Shown: piece by piece, positions 8,219 to 16,038 of the stretch
How the letters are laid out: each line of letters opens with the position of its first letter
Position numbering within the stretch: the first letter of the stretch is position 1
Origin: Selenomonas ruminantium subsp. lactilytica TAM6421
Lineage (GTDB): Bacteria > Bacillota > Negativicutes > Selenomonadales > Selenomonadaceae
NCBI RefSeq assembly: GCF_000284095.1
Contig: NC_017068.1
Coordinates: forward strand, 1,922,001-1,986,000
Direction of reading: 5' to 3'
DNA length: 64,000 bases
Position numbers and translations under genes: made by a program
Notes under the pieces: generated by a model
Told to the model about the DNA's origin: nothing
What the model saw: only the letters and a program-made list of their open reading frames with translations
Databases searched by the model: none

Positions 8219-9064
8219 ATGACAATTTGGATAAAGCGGTTGCTGCTTTTACTGGCGGCCGTTGTCTTGACCGTTTTGGCCGTCTGTTTCTATCTTATCC
8301 ACAGTGCTGACCAGTCTGTACCAGTTCTGAACTATCATCAGATCAACGACCGGGATGAAAACGCCCTGACCGTTCATACGGATCAGTTCGAAGCACAGAT
8401 GAGATATCTGGCAGAGGAAGGCTATCACGTCATCACGCCGGAGGAAATGATCAATGCTTGGGAAAATGGAGAAAAGCTGCCAGAAAAACCGGTCATCATC
8501 ACCTTTGACGATGGCTATGCGGACAATTACCGCAATGCCTTCCCCATTCTGCAGAAATACAATCTCAAAGCCACCATCTTCCTGATTTCGGATTATGTCA
8601 GCACCTATCCAAACTATCTGACCTGGACACAAGTCAGCGAAATGCAGGACAGCGGCCTGATTGATTTTGAAAGCCATACCCTGTCCCATGAACAGCTGGA
8701 CAGCACCAGCCCGGAGGAAACCTGGAATCAGCTTGACGGATCGAAAAAAGCCTTGGAATGGCATCTGCAGAAGGAAATCAACTTCCTGGCCTATCCTTGT
8801 GGTTCCTACGATGAAGAATTGCAGCAGCTGGTAAAAAAGGCCGGTTACAAAGGTGCCTTCACCGTCAACTACGGTCTGGCCGATAAGAGCGAGAACCACT
8901 ACATCCTGGACCGGGTGCCCATCTTTGGCTGCACCAATCACACCCTGATGCGCTTCAAACTGCGCCTGCAGTACACGCCCATCTTCGCACCACTGGCAAA
9001 ACTGAATCGCGAATTGTTAGCGGGAGGTCATAACTTCCTGGCCCGATTCGTTCCCACACCTTAA
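8219..9064 (+). CDS. Membrane-anchored polysaccharide deacetylase (NodB family)
   Basis: A 281-residue protein with an N-terminal membrane anchor or signal (about residues 5-28) and a NodB-type deacetylase domain outside the membrane. The catalytic and metal residues appear as TFDDGYADN (Asp97/Asp98) and the HxxxH metal motif HTLSH (His153, His157). 'FLAYPCGSYDEE' is the third conserved block. Substrates in this family are N-acetylated glycans such as peptidoglycan or poly-GlcNAc, and which one applies here cannot be told. The start at 8219 is chosen for AAGGAAGT eight bases before it. It lies next to a peptidoglycan hydrolase but is a separate transcription unit. Confidence 0.88.
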   Translation: MTIWIKRLLLLLAAVVLTVLAVCFYLIHSADQSVPVLNYHQINDRDENALTVHTDQFEAQMRYLAEEGYHVITPEEMINAWENGEKLPEKPVIITFDDGYADNYRNAFPILQKYNLKATIFLISDYVSTYPNYLTWTQVSEMQDSGLIDFESHTLSHEQLDSTSPEETWNQLDGSKKALEWHLQKEINFLAYPCGSYDEELQQLVKKAGYKGAFTVNYGLADKSENHYILDRVPIFGCTNHTLMRFKLRLQYTPIFAPLAKLNRELLAGGHNFLARFVPTP

Positions 9065-9067
9065 ATG

Positions 9068-9097
9068 AAAAAAGGAGCCGCACGGCTCCTTTTTTTT
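9068..9097 (+). terminator. Rho-independent terminator after the deacetylase gene
   Basis: AAAAAGGAGCCG-CA-CGGCTCC followed by eight T residues, directly after the stop codon. It is close to the convergent gene at 9109 and may serve both directions. Confidence 0.9.
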
Positions 9098-9108
9098 GCG
9101 CTATAAAT

Positions 9109-9378
9109 TCAGGAAGGCATCCCTACATTGATTTCCTTGACGATTTTGGCCTCATCCCGGCCCATGCACCAGCCCAGCGTCTTGATCTCTGAGTAGAGCA
9201 TCACCCGCTGTTCCCGATTATCCACTTCAGCCTGCATCAGAATGCGATACTGCTGAATCGCCTGACCATAGCGGGCGCTTATCTCGTGGTAACTGCGCGG
9301 CTTTTCCGGACGGTTTCCCTTATGCCGGCGAATCAGCTCCTCCGCTGCGTTTACTGTTTCTTTATCCGTAACTATCAT
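9109..9378 (-). CDS. Small conserved-looking hypothetical protein (89 aa)
   Basis: I do not recognise this family. The product is a charged, mostly helical soluble protein ('YGQAIQQYRILMQAEVDNREQRVMLYS' looks like an amphipathic or coiled helix) with no signal peptide or membrane segment. The start at 9378 is chosen because AAGGAAG lies seven bases upstream; a longer reading from 9426 lacks this. It is followed at higher coordinates by trpF on the same strand, with a 65-bp gap, so co-transcription is possible. No function is inferred. Confidence 0.6.
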   Translation of the reverse strand: MIVTDKETVNAAEELIRRHKGNRPEKPRSYHEISARYGQAIQQYRILMQAEVDNREQRVMLYSEIKTLGWCMGRDEAKIVKEINVGMPS

Positions 9379-9443
9379 GACGAATCTTCCTTTCTGTCCA
9401 GCTCTTATATGGTTAAAATTCGTCATGCAAAGGAAAAATCCTC

Positions 9444-10046
9444 TTATTTGATCCGACGGAGGAACGCCTGAATCTTATCCAGGGATTTTTCACCATTTTC
9501 CTCTACCCCGCTGGATACATCCACAGCATAGGGATGCAGCAGTTTATTGACTTGCTTGACATTCTCCCGGTTGATGCCGCCTGCCACCAGCACCGACTTG
9601 TGGATCTGGGCAATATCCCGGGCTGCCTTGCGCCAGTCAAACTGTCTGCCCGTGCCGCCGGGAAGCGTAGGATGCGGCGTATCCAGCAATACCATTTCCG
9701 ACGGGTAGGCATTGACTTCTTCCACAGAAAAATTTTCATCATATGAATATGCTTTGATCACCGGGCAAGTGACCTGCTCAGCATAGGCCGCGGACTCATG
9801 GCCATGAAGCTGCACGTAATCCAGCCCCACCAGGTCAGCGATTTCATTGACCGTCTCCAGCTCTTCATCCACAAAGACGCCAACACAACGGGCCTCGCGA
9901 ATCTGCTGACAGATAACCGCCGCCTTCTGCGGATCGATATAACGGGGGCTGGACTTATAAAATACAAAGCCAATAAAATCTGCGCCAGCCTCTTCCGCCA
10001 CCTTGGCAGCAAATAAATCCTTTATACCACAAATTTTAGCTCTCAT
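9444..10046 (-). CDS. trpF: Phosphoribosylanthranilate isomerase
   Basis: TrpF converts N-(5-phosphoribosyl)anthranilate to the ribulose form in tryptophan synthesis, in the cytoplasm. The ~200-residue TIM barrel begins with 'KICGIKD' (catalytic Cys) and contains 'GFVFYKSSPRYI', 'VGVFVDE', 'DYVQLHG', 'LLDTP', 'GGTGRQFDW', 'VLVAGGIN' (catalytic Asp/Gly region) and 'DVSSGVE', all family blocks. I start at the ATG at 10046, five bases after AAGGAG; an ATG at 10070 would add eight residues without support. No other trp gene is nearby, so the gene is separated from the usual trp operon. Confidence 0.93.
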   Translation of the reverse strand: MRAKICGIKDLFAAKVAEEAGADFIGFVFYKSSPRYIDPQKAAVICQQIREARCVGVFVDEELETVNEIADLVGLDYVQLHGHESAAYAEQVTCPVIKAYSYDENFSVEEVNAYPSEMVLLDTPHPTLPGGTGRQFDWRKAARDIAQIHKSVLVAGGINRENVKQVNKLLHPYAVDVSSGVEENGEKSLDKIQAFLRRIK

Positions 10047-10187
10047 AGCGACTCCTTCTTGCCTTCCCATAACATTTTTTTACAATTATCATCATCAATG
10101 ACTATTATGTTACAGGCTTTTGTCCTCATTGTCAAGACATAAGTCCAATTCGTCAAGAAAATTTGTGTATATTTGTTAAGAGACAAA

Positions 10188-10222
10188 AGAGCAGCCTGAC
10201 CACTATGGTCAAAAGCTGCTCA
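10188..10222 (-). terminator. Terminator after the exported repeat protein gene
   Basis: On the minus strand GAGCAGC-(19 nt loop containing GACCATAGTGGTC)-GCTGCTC is followed by TTTTGTCTCT, just after the stop at 10231. The loop itself contains a second small palindrome. Confidence 0.75.
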
Positions 10223-10230
10223 GAGCATCC

Positions 10231-10983
10231 TTATTTGGCTTCGTCAGCACCATTCATTTCCGGAGGTGCCATTTCCCCGCCCATATCCTCTGCCGGGGGC
10301 GGGCCTCCCTGGGGACCATGACCATGGAAACCGCCTTCACCGCGCTGCAGACGAAGCTTATCCCGGTCAATGCCTAACTGCTGGGCCACATCGCCCCAAC
10401 GGTTGTTGATTTTCTTCATATCCAGCACAGACTGGATATCCTTGCCGCTGAGCTTGGCCAGTTTTGCAGCCATGCCGATGTCATGGGGACGATAGCCATT
10501 ATTCATAAGCTTCAGGGCCGTGTCTTTATCCACATCACCTTTTTCCGCCATGCGTACAGCGGTCATCTCATTCATCTGAGCATGGATTTGTTCCGGGGTG
10601 ACACCTAATTCCTGACCGATTTCCGGCCAATGTTTGTCATCCGTCTTCATGGCCAGCACATCTTTAAAGGACTTGCCGCTGATTTTCGAAAGCATGGCTG
10701 CCTGACCGATATCGCGGAAATCTTTCTGCTCATCGATAGCGGCCTTGACTTCCTTCTCGCTGACGCCAAAGGTCTTGTTGATCTGCTTGGCCACATCATC
10801 AGCACTCATCTGCCGCATCGGCGGCTGGCCGCCACGCGGGCCTCTCATCATGGGCGGTGGCGGACAAGGCTGGCCATTCTGTACATTCTTATCTGCAGCC
10901 TGCGCCTGACCTTCCAGAACGCCAAAGCCCATTCCCACCATCAATGCACCGGCCACAATACCTGCTAACATTTTCTTACGCAT
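10231..10983 (-). CDS. Exported protein with two internal repeats and Pro-rich ends
   Basis: A 250-residue secreted or periplasmic protein I cannot name. A signal peptide (MRKKMLAGIVAGALMVGMGF..., ending near GQAQA, ~29) is followed by a Pro/Met/Arg-rich linker. Two repeats follow. One has 'FRDIGQAAMLSKISGKSFKD' then 'VLAMK...HWPEIGQELGV'. The other has 'PHDIGMAAKLAKLSGKDIQS' then 'VLDMK...RWGDVAQQLGI'. The shared pattern is DIG-AA-L-K-SGK---VL-MK----W--(I/V)-(G/A)Q-LG(V/I). The C-terminus is rich in Gly, His and Pro. The start at 10983 is chosen because GGAGG lies eight bases before it. No transmembrane segment is seen after the signal. Confidence 0.8.
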   Translation of the reverse strand: MRKKMLAGIVAGALMVGMGFGVLEGQAQAADKNVQNGQPCPPPPMMRGPRGGQPPMRQMSADDVAKQINKTFGVSEKEVKAAIDEQKDFRDIGQAAMLSKISGKSFKDVLAMKTDDKHWPEIGQELGVTPEQIHAQMNEMTAVRMAEKGDVDKDTALKLMNNGYRPHDIGMAAKLAKLSGKDIQSVLDMKKINNRWGDVAQQLGIDRDKLRLQRGEGGFHGHGPQGGPPPAEDMGGEMAPPEMNGADEAK

Positions 10984-11178
10984 AATTTTTACCTCCATTC
11001 ATTTCACATCGGGTAATCTCATTTGCTATGATTATAATATAACGCTTTATTCTTATAGTTGCTTTAGATTACTATTAATTTTTCATAAAATTACGATGAA
11101 ATTAAGCTGAAAGATCGAAGGTATAAATATTTTTTATTTTGTTCCGGCAAAAAGAAGGATATTTTTCCTATTATGTCG

Positions 11179-11184
11179 TATAAT
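11179..11184 (+). promoter_or_regulatory. Possible -10 box for the small gene at 11220
   Basis: TATAAT about 36 bp before the start codon. No convincing -35 box stands at 16-18 bp, so this is only a partial promoter call. Confidence 0.4.
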
Positions 11185-11219
11185 ATAACGTGTGATAATT
11201 ATGGAAAGAGGTGTATTCG

Positions 11220-11426
11220 ATGACAGAACAGGAAATCGAGAAACTCGTGCAGGATAAACTCAACGAGGCTTATCAGGCTGAAGAACATCCCAAGAAATTC
11301 TTCATTACGGAAAATGGCCGTGGTGTCTGCGATGGCGGTGACCTTTACAACGCGCTGCTCGGCGACATGATGCGCATTTCCCAGAAAGCCCTGACCGGCA
11401 TTCTCAAAGAAGCTCTGAAAAAATAA
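11220..11426 (+). CDS. Small hypothetical protein (68 aa)
   Basis: A short soluble, charged protein, family not recognised. The N-terminal half is helical and acidic ('EQEIEKLVQDKLNEAYQ'), followed by 'KKFFITENGRGVCDGGDLYNALL' with one Cys, and a C-terminal helix ending KEALKK. The ATG at 11220 is preceded by GAAAGAGG, and the gene is closed by a strong terminator, which supports it being real and monocistronic. No signal or membrane segment. No function is inferred. Confidence 0.65.
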   Translation: MTEQEIEKLVQDKLNEAYQAEEHPKKFFITENGRGVCDGGDLYNALLGDMMRISQKALTGILKEALKK

Positions 11427-11433
11427 GGCATGA

Positions 11434-11474
11434 CAAAACAGCCTCCCGCAATTCCCGTGGGAGGCTGTTTTTCT
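11434..11474. terminator. Bidirectional terminator between the small gene and nadC
   Basis: AAAACAGCCTCCC-GCAATTCCCGT-GGGAGGCTGTTTT with A-rich and T-rich flanks. It can end both the plus-strand gene and the convergent nad operon. Confidence 0.9.
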
Positions 11475-11479
11475 ATGCC

Positions 11480-12319
11480 TTATTTTATTTCACCAATATC
11501 CATGCTGATATCCAAGGCCTTGACGCTGTGCGTCAGCGCGCCAACGGAGATCACATCCACGCCGCTCTTAGCCGCAGCAGCCAAGGTCGTCTCATCGATA
11601 CCGCCAGAGGCTTCCACTACAGCCCGATGGTCAATCAATTTGACCGCTTCTGTCATCAACTCTGGTGCCATATTGTCCAGCATGATCACATCAGCCTTGC
11701 CAGCCAGAGCTTCCTCGACCCCAGTCAGGTCTTCCACCTCAATCTCAATCTTCGTCATATGAGAAGCATAGGCCTTAGCCCGCTCCAAAGCCGCCGTAAT
11801 GCCGCCAGCCACCTGGATATGATTGTCCTTGATCAGGATGGCATCATAAAGCCCCAGACGATGATTGGCACCGCCGCCGACTTTGACCGCATACTTATCT
11901 AAGAGACGCAGGCCCGGCGTGGTCTTGCGGGTGTCCACGAGCCTTGCCCCATAAGGTGCGGCAATGGCAGCCAGCTTATGGGTGCGGGTGGCCACACCGG
12001 ACAGATGCTGCAGCAGATTCAGGGCCAGCCGCTCACCGGTCAGAATAGCCTGTGCCGAACCATCCAACGTGGCAATCACGGAAGTGGGCGTAAGTTCCGC
12101 ACCATCCTCCAGCACCTTGTTGAACTTGACATCCGGATCAAGCAGGGCAAACACCCGCTCTGCCACATCCACGCCCGCCAGGATTCCCGTATCCTTGGCA
12201 TGGATAATCGCATGTGTCACAGCTGCTTTCGGTACCGTAGCCAATGTGGTGATATCGCCGCTGCCCACATCCTCCTGTAGCCAGCCTTTGATCTTTTCAT
12301 CCAAACCTAATATATTCAT
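11480..12319 (-). CDS. nadC: Nicotinate-nucleotide pyrophosphorylase (quinolinate phosphoribosyltransferase)
   Basis: NadC joins quinolinate and PRPP to give nicotinate mononucleotide, the third step of de novo NAD synthesis. It has 279 residues, the usual length. Visible blocks are 'EDVGSGDITT', 'LNLLQHLSGVATRT', 'DTRKTTPGLRLLDKYAVKVGGGANHR', 'LIKDNH', 'IEIEVE' and 'ASGGI', which carry the Arg/Lys/His residues that bind quinolinate phosphate. It lies 19 bp after nadB in a nadA-nadB-nadC operon and ends at a bidirectional terminator. Confidence 0.96.
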   Translation of the reverse strand: MNILGLDEKIKGWLQEDVGSGDITTLATVPKAAVTHAIIHAKDTGILAGVDVAERVFALLDPDVKFNKVLEDGAELTPTSVIATLDGSAQAILTGERLALNLLQHLSGVATRTHKLAAIAAPYGARLVDTRKTTPGLRLLDKYAVKVGGGANHRLGLYDAILIKDNHIQVAGGITAALERAKAYASHMTKIEIEVEDLTGVEEALAGKADVIMLDNMAPELMTEAVKLIDHRAVVEASGGIDETTLAAAAKSGVDVISVGALTHSVKALDISMDIGEIK

Positions 12320-12338
12320 AAAGTCAAATCCTTCCCTT

Positions 12339-13982
12339 TTATGCCATCCCGAGCGTTACTGCAGCGGCAATATTTTCATCCCCGAATCGTTCTGCCTCAT
12401 CATCGGCTTTGCGCCGATCCCCAAAATGCTGGCGCAAGGATTCATCCTGATCGGGATAATCCGCACGATAATGTGCCCCGCGGCTCTCCTGACGGCGCTG
12501 CGCCCCACGGAAAATCAGATCCCCGCAGATAAGTTCTGCCCGCAAATCCAGCTCGGCAGGCGAAACCGCACTGCAGCCTTCATACTTTGCCGCCAGCTGA
12601 CGCAGTTTTTCTTCCCCCGCAGCCATCTCATCGGCCTGACGGACAATGCCCAAATAGCGGCTCAAAATCTGCTGGCTTGCTTCCCGGTCTGCCGCCACAC
12701 CTGTCTGCCTATCCTCAGTCAGACACTCTTCCCGCCAGAACAGTCCCGCTTCGGCCTGCGGCAGCCGCGTCTTGCCGATGATCGTTGCCACCCTGCGCCC
12801 AAAGACCAGGCCTTCCAGCAGGCTGTTGCTGGCCAACCGGTTTGCGCCCTGCAATCCCGTGCAGGCCACTTCGCCGCAGGCATAAAGGGCTTCAATATTC
12901 GTACGCCCCCAGATATCCGTATGCACGCCTCCCATCATGTAATGGGCTGCCGGTGCAATGGGAATCAGATCCTTGGCAATATCCACACCATAATCCCGGC
13001 AGGTTGCCGCGATCATCGGGAACTTCTCCGTCACATTCTCGATATGCCGGGCATCCAGCCAGATATGGCTGACTTCCGCTTTGGTCATTTCCCGGAAAAT
13101 GCAGCGAGCCACCACATCCCGGGGAGCCAGTTCAGCCATGGGATGACAATCCGACATAAACCGCTGGCCCTCGCTGTTCAGCAGATGCGCACCGGCTCCG
13201 CGCACGGCTTCGGAAATCAGGAAGTTTGGACAGCCTTCAAGTGCCAGCGCCGTAGGATGGAACTGCACGAATTCCATATCGGCAAGTTCGGCGCCAGCCC
13301 GGGCGGCCATGGCCATGCCGCTGCCCGTGGCCCCTTCCGGATTGGTGGTATGCTGGAACAGGCGCCCCAAACCGCCCGTTGCCAGCACGATATGTTTTGC
13401 CCGCAGGCAGATCTTTTTGCCATGCCAGAGTGCCGTCACACCATAGCAACGCCCCTGATGAACCAGCAGATCCACCACATAACAGCCTTCCATGGTGCGG
13501 ATATTCTTCTCTTTGGCTGCCATCTCATTCAGCGCCCGGGCCACCTCTGCCCCCGTGGCATCCCCATGGCTATGGACAATGCGGTTGCGGCTGTGGCAGC
13601 CTTCCCTGCCCAAAGCCAGTGAGCCATCTGCATTGCAGTCAAATTCCGCTCCGTTGGCCGCCAGCCAGCGAATGTCCTCCGGCCCTTCCGTCACCACCAT
13701 GCGGGAGACGGATTCATTGCTGAGCCCTGCACCTGCCACCAAAGTATCGGCCAGGTGCAGCTGCGGATTGTCATCTTTCCCCAAAGATGCCGCAATGCCG
13801 CCCTGGGCTTTGCTGGTATTGCTGTCCTGCAAGGTATCCCGCACCACCAGCAGCACATGATGGCCATGGCGGGCCAATTGGCAGGCTGCCGTAAGTCCGG
13901 CCACGCCGCTGCCAATCACCAGACATTCTTCCTGCCGCGTTTCCATCCGGCGCGTATCAAAATTCATCAAATAGCGTTGCAT
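12339..13982 (-). CDS. nadB: L-aspartate oxidase
   Basis: NadB is the FAD enzyme that oxidises L-aspartate to iminoaspartate for quinolinate synthesis. It has 547 residues. The FAD dinucleotide fold is seen as 'VIGSGVAGLTAA' (about 23-34), and flavoprotein blocks include 'SKAQGGIAA', 'GREGCHSRNRIVHSHGDATG', 'VLATGGLG', 'FVQFHPTA' and 'EALYACGEVACTGLQGANRLASNSLLEGL'. The ATG at 13982 is kept because GGGGG lies seven bases upstream. It overlaps the nadA stop by 16 bp, so translation is probably coupled. Confidence 0.95.
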   Translation of the reverse strand: MQRYLMNFDTRRMETRQEECLVIGSGVAGLTAACQLARHGHHVLLVVRDTLQDSNTSKAQGGIAASLGKDDNPQLHLADTLVAGAGLSNESVSRMVVTEGPEDIRWLAANGAEFDCNADGSLALGREGCHSRNRIVHSHGDATGAEVARALNEMAAKEKNIRTMEGCYVVDLLVHQGRCYGVTALWHGKKICLRAKHIVLATGGLGRLFQHTTNPEGATGSGMAMAARAGAELADMEFVQFHPTALALEGCPNFLISEAVRGAGAHLLNSEGQRFMSDCHPMAELAPRDVVARCIFREMTKAEVSHIWLDARHIENVTEKFPMIAATCRDYGVDIAKDLIPIAPAAHYMMGGVHTDIWGRTNIEALYACGEVACTGLQGANRLASNSLLEGLVFGRRVATIIGKTRLPQAEAGLFWREECLTEDRQTGVAADREASQQILSRYLGIVRQADEMAAGEEKLRQLAAKYEGCSAVSPAELDLRAELICGDLIFRGAQRRQESRGAHYRADYPDQDESLRQHFGDRRKADDEAERFGDENIAAAVTLGMA

Positions 13983-14896
13983 GCTGTTTCCCCCTTTATT
14001 GCCAGCATCCGCTCCAGAGCAGTTACGGATTTCAGGCGGATATCCTCAGGTACCACTACCTGCGGCTCCATAGTTAGCAGAGCATCCCGCACTTTCTCCA
14101 GCGTCGTTTTCTTCATATTTACACATAGCAAGCGGCGGGAAGCCAGATGGAATTTCTTCTGCGGGCAGCGCTCCGTCAGTTCATACATGACACCTTCCTC
14201 AGTGGCAATGATAAACTCATCGGCATCGCTCTTTTCGGCAAAATCGATGATACCGCTGGTACTGCCCACATAATCGGCCAGTGCACAGAGTTCAGCCCGG
14301 CACTCCGGATGCATGAGTACCAGCGCCTGCGGATATTTTGCCTTCGCCGCCTGGATTTCCTCCACGGTGAGATTGCCATGGATTGGGCAGCCGCCCTGCC
14401 ATTTCAACAATTTGCGGCCGCATTGTTCTTCTGCCCAAGCCCCCAGATTGGCATCGGGGACAAAGATGACTTCCTTATCCCGTGGCAGGGAAGCCACCAC
14501 CGCAGCAGCATTGGAAGAAGTACAGCAGATATCACTCATGGCTTTGACCGAGGCCGGTGTATTGACATATGAAACGATCAGTGCGTCCGGATGTTCTGCC
14601 TTGGCCTTGCGTACCTCTCCCGTAATGGCATCGGTGAACATCTGGCAGCCAGCATCCGCAGCGGGCAACAGCGTGATCTTATCCGGTGACAGGATATTGG
14701 CCGTCTCCGCCATGAAACGCACGCCACAGAAAACGATGACCTCCGCATCCGTAGCCGCTGCCTTCCGGGATAAGCCAAAAGAGTCCCCGCTGAAGTCCGC
14801 AATCTCCTGAATCTCCTCCGGCTGATAGACATGCGCCAGGATGATTGCCTTGCGCTCCTTCTTCAGCCGCATGATTTCCTCAATGATATCTTCCAT
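13967..14896 (-). CDS. nadA: Quinolinate synthase A
   Basis: NadA is the [4Fe-4S] enzyme that condenses iminoaspartate with dihydroxyacetone phosphate to quinolinate. It has about 309 residues from the ATG at 14896, which has GGGGAG six bases before it. A reading from 15130 would cross the terminator and promoter upstream, so it is rejected. Family blocks are 'ILAHVYQPEEIQEIADFSGDS', 'VFCGVRFMAETANIL', 'PDANLGAW', 'WQGGCPIHG', 'MHPECRAE', 'GSTSGII' and 'CPQKKFHLASRRLLCVNMKK'. Cysteines in CGVRF, PEC and CPQ are the likely cluster ligands. It is first gene of nadABC. Confidence 0.95.
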   Translation of the reverse strand: MEDIIEEIMRLKKERKAIILAHVYQPEEIQEIADFSGDSFGLSRKAAATDAEVIVFCGVRFMAETANILSPDKITLLPAADAGCQMFTDAITGEVRKAKAEHPDALIVSYVNTPASVKAMSDICCTSSNAAAVVASLPRDKEVIFVPDANLGAWAEEQCGRKLLKWQGGCPIHGNLTVEEIQAAKAKYPQALVLMHPECRAELCALADYVGSTSGIIDFAEKSDADEFIIATEEGVMYELTERCPQKKFHLASRRLLCVNMKKTTLEKVRDALLTMEPQVVVPEDIRLKSVTALERMLAIKGETACNAI

Positions 14897-14920
14897 ACAT
14901 AACTCCCCATAAAAAGTAAT

Positions 14921-14954
14921 AGCATTGCTTACTGTCATGACAGTAGACAATGCT
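14921..14954. promoter_or_regulatory. 34-bp palindromic operator candidate of nadABC
   Basis: Two 17-bp arms, AGCATTGCTTACTGTCA and TGACAGTAGACAATGCT, are complementary except for two adjacent positions. The core is ACTGTCATGACAGT. The palindrome lies directly downstream of the nadA -10 box, over the expected transcript start, where a repressor would block initiation. NAD-biosynthesis operons in Firmicutes are commonly controlled by the niacin-responsive repressor NiaR, so a NiaR-type site is a reasonable guess. No regulator gene is adjacent. Confidence 0.6.
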
Positions 14955-14983
14955 ATTATAAACGCAAATAAAATATCTGGCAA
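14955..14983 (-). promoter_or_regulatory. Promoter of the nadABC operon
   Basis: On the minus strand TTGCCA (14978-14983) and a perfect TATAAT (14955-14960) are separated by 17 bp. The operator-like palindrome abuts the -10 box. Confidence 0.75.
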
Positions 14984-15001
14984 GTAAAATAGAAAAGTAT
15001 A

Positions 15002-15034
15002 CAAAAAAACCCGCCAGCAAAATGCTGACGGGTT
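15002..15034 (-). terminator. Terminator of the rplM-rpsI operon
   Basis: On the minus strand AACCCGTCAGCA-TTT-TGCTGGCGGGTT followed by a run of T, 20 bp after the rpsI stop. The nadA promoter starts about 20 bp further on. Confidence 0.9.
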
Positions 15035-15053
15035 GTATCCAACGATAATGAAA

Positions 15054-15446
15054 TTAACGCTTGGAGAACTGGGAAGCCTTGCGGGCTTTCTTGAGACCGT
15101 ACTTACGACGTTCTTTTTCACGCGGGTCACGCGTAACGAAACCAGCTTTTTTCAGAGCCGGACGGAGTTCAGCGTCCATCTCAATGAGTGCACGGGTGAT
15201 ACCGTGACGAACTGCGCCTGCCTGACCAGATACGCCGCCACCTGCAACATTTGCGATAACGTCATACTTGTCAACAGTTTCCGTAAGGTTCAGAGGCTGA
15301 CGAACGATGAGTTCGAGAGTCTTCAGACCAAAATATTCTTCCATGCTACGACCGTTGATCGTAACCTTGCCTTCGCCTGGAACCAGACGAACACGGGCAA
15401 CGGAAGACTTTCTGCGGCCAGTGCCGTAATAGCTTACTTGTGCCAT
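15054..15446 (-). CDS. rpsI: 30S ribosomal protein S9
   Basis: A 130-residue uS9 protein of the small subunit head, whose C-terminal tail contacts P-site tRNA. The family ends are clear: '[16 protein letters not shown]' near the start and '[12 protein letters not shown]' with terminal Lys-Arg. '[19 protein letters not shown]' is the central block. It lies 20 bp after rplM, the standard bacterial pair, and is closed by a strong terminator. Confidence 0.98.
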   Translation of the reverse strand: MAQVSYYGTGRRKSSVARVRLVPGEGKVTINGRSMEEYFGLKTLELIVRQPLNLTETVDKYDVIANVAGGGVSGQAGAVRHGITRALIEMDAELRPALKKAGFVTRDPREKERRKYGLKKARKASQFSKR

Positions 15447-15466
15447 TTATATGTTCCTCCTCCAGA

Positions 15467-15907
15467 TTAGCGAATGTTCAGCTCGAGCTTTTCCGGCTTC
15501 TGAGCTGCATGCGGATGTTCGCTGCCAGCGTAAACGCTGAGCTTGCGGTACATCTGAGCACCGAGACGGTTATGCGGCAGCATGCCTTTTACAGCGTGCT
15601 CAATAACGCGTTCCGGGAACTTTTCGAGCATCAGGCCAGCGGACGTGAAGGTCGTGCCACCCTGATAACCGGAATGACGGAAGTAAGTCTTATCCGTAAG
15701 TTTCTTACCCGTAAATTTAACCTTCTCTGCATTGATGACGATGACATAATCACCCGTATCAACGTGCGGAGTAAAGGTCGGTTTATTTTTACCGCGAAGA
15801 ACTTTAGCAACTTCGGCTGCAAGACGGCCGACAGTCTGCCCTTCAGCGTCTACAACATACCATTTACGCTCAACGTTGGATGCATTTGCCATAAACGTTG
15901 TCTTCAT
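15467..15907 (-). CDS. rplM: 50S ribosomal protein L13
   Basis: A 146-residue uL13 protein, an early-assembly protein of the large subunit. '[16 protein letters not shown]', '[18 protein letters not shown]', '[10 protein letters not shown]' and '[10 protein letters not shown]' are diagnostic. The first ATG at 15907 (MKTTFMA...) is retained because AGGGGGG lies eight bases upstream. In other Firmicutes L13 represses its own operon through a leader RNA, and a fitting leader structure is present here. Confidence 0.98.
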   Translation of the reverse strand: MKTTFMANASNVERKWYVVDAEGQTVGRLAAEVAKVLRGKNKPTFTPHVDTGDYVIVINAEKVKFTGKKLTDKTYFRHSGYQGGTTFTSAGLMLEKFPERVIEHAVKGMLPHNRLGAQMYRKLSVYAGSEHPHAAQKPEKLELNIR

Positions 15908-15944
15908 GCGATTTCCCCCCTAATAAGTTCAAATAATTAATCGG

Positions 15945-16004
15945 TTGTGATACTCTCGTGACTGGCTTCCGGGGCTAATGGATGCCATGCCCGTAACATC
16001 ACAA
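15945..16004 (-). ncRNA. Candidate L13 autoregulatory leader (5' UTR of rplM)
   Basis: The predicted rplM transcript starts near 16003 and has a ~95-nt leader. Its first seven bases TTGTGAT pair with ATCACAA (plus-strand 15945-15951), closing a 60-nt domain. Within it GGGC, GGCAT and GCC segments can pair to give a branched fold. L13 leader RNAs of Firmicutes bind L13 for feedback repression. The identity is inferred from position and the closing helix, not from an alignment. Confidence 0.5.
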
Positions 16005-16009
16005 AGTAC

Positions 16010-16038
16010 ATTTTACGCAAAAACGGCCAACAAGTCAA
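16010..16038 (-). promoter_or_regulatory. Promoter of rplM-rpsI
   Basis: On the minus strand TTGACT (16033-16038), 17 bp, TAAAAT (16010-16015). The -35 box and spacer overlap the 3' arm of the rpoD terminator hairpin. Confidence 0.75.

Noticed and set aside
11964-13622. 552-codon plus-strand frame opposite nadC/nadB
   Set aside because: It runs antisense across two well-identified genes and shows no domain; a product of GC-biased third codon positions.
14897-15130. 78-residue N-terminal extension of NadA
   Set aside because: It crosses the rpsI terminator, the nadA promoter and the operator palindrome, and NadA proteins begin near MEDIIEEI.
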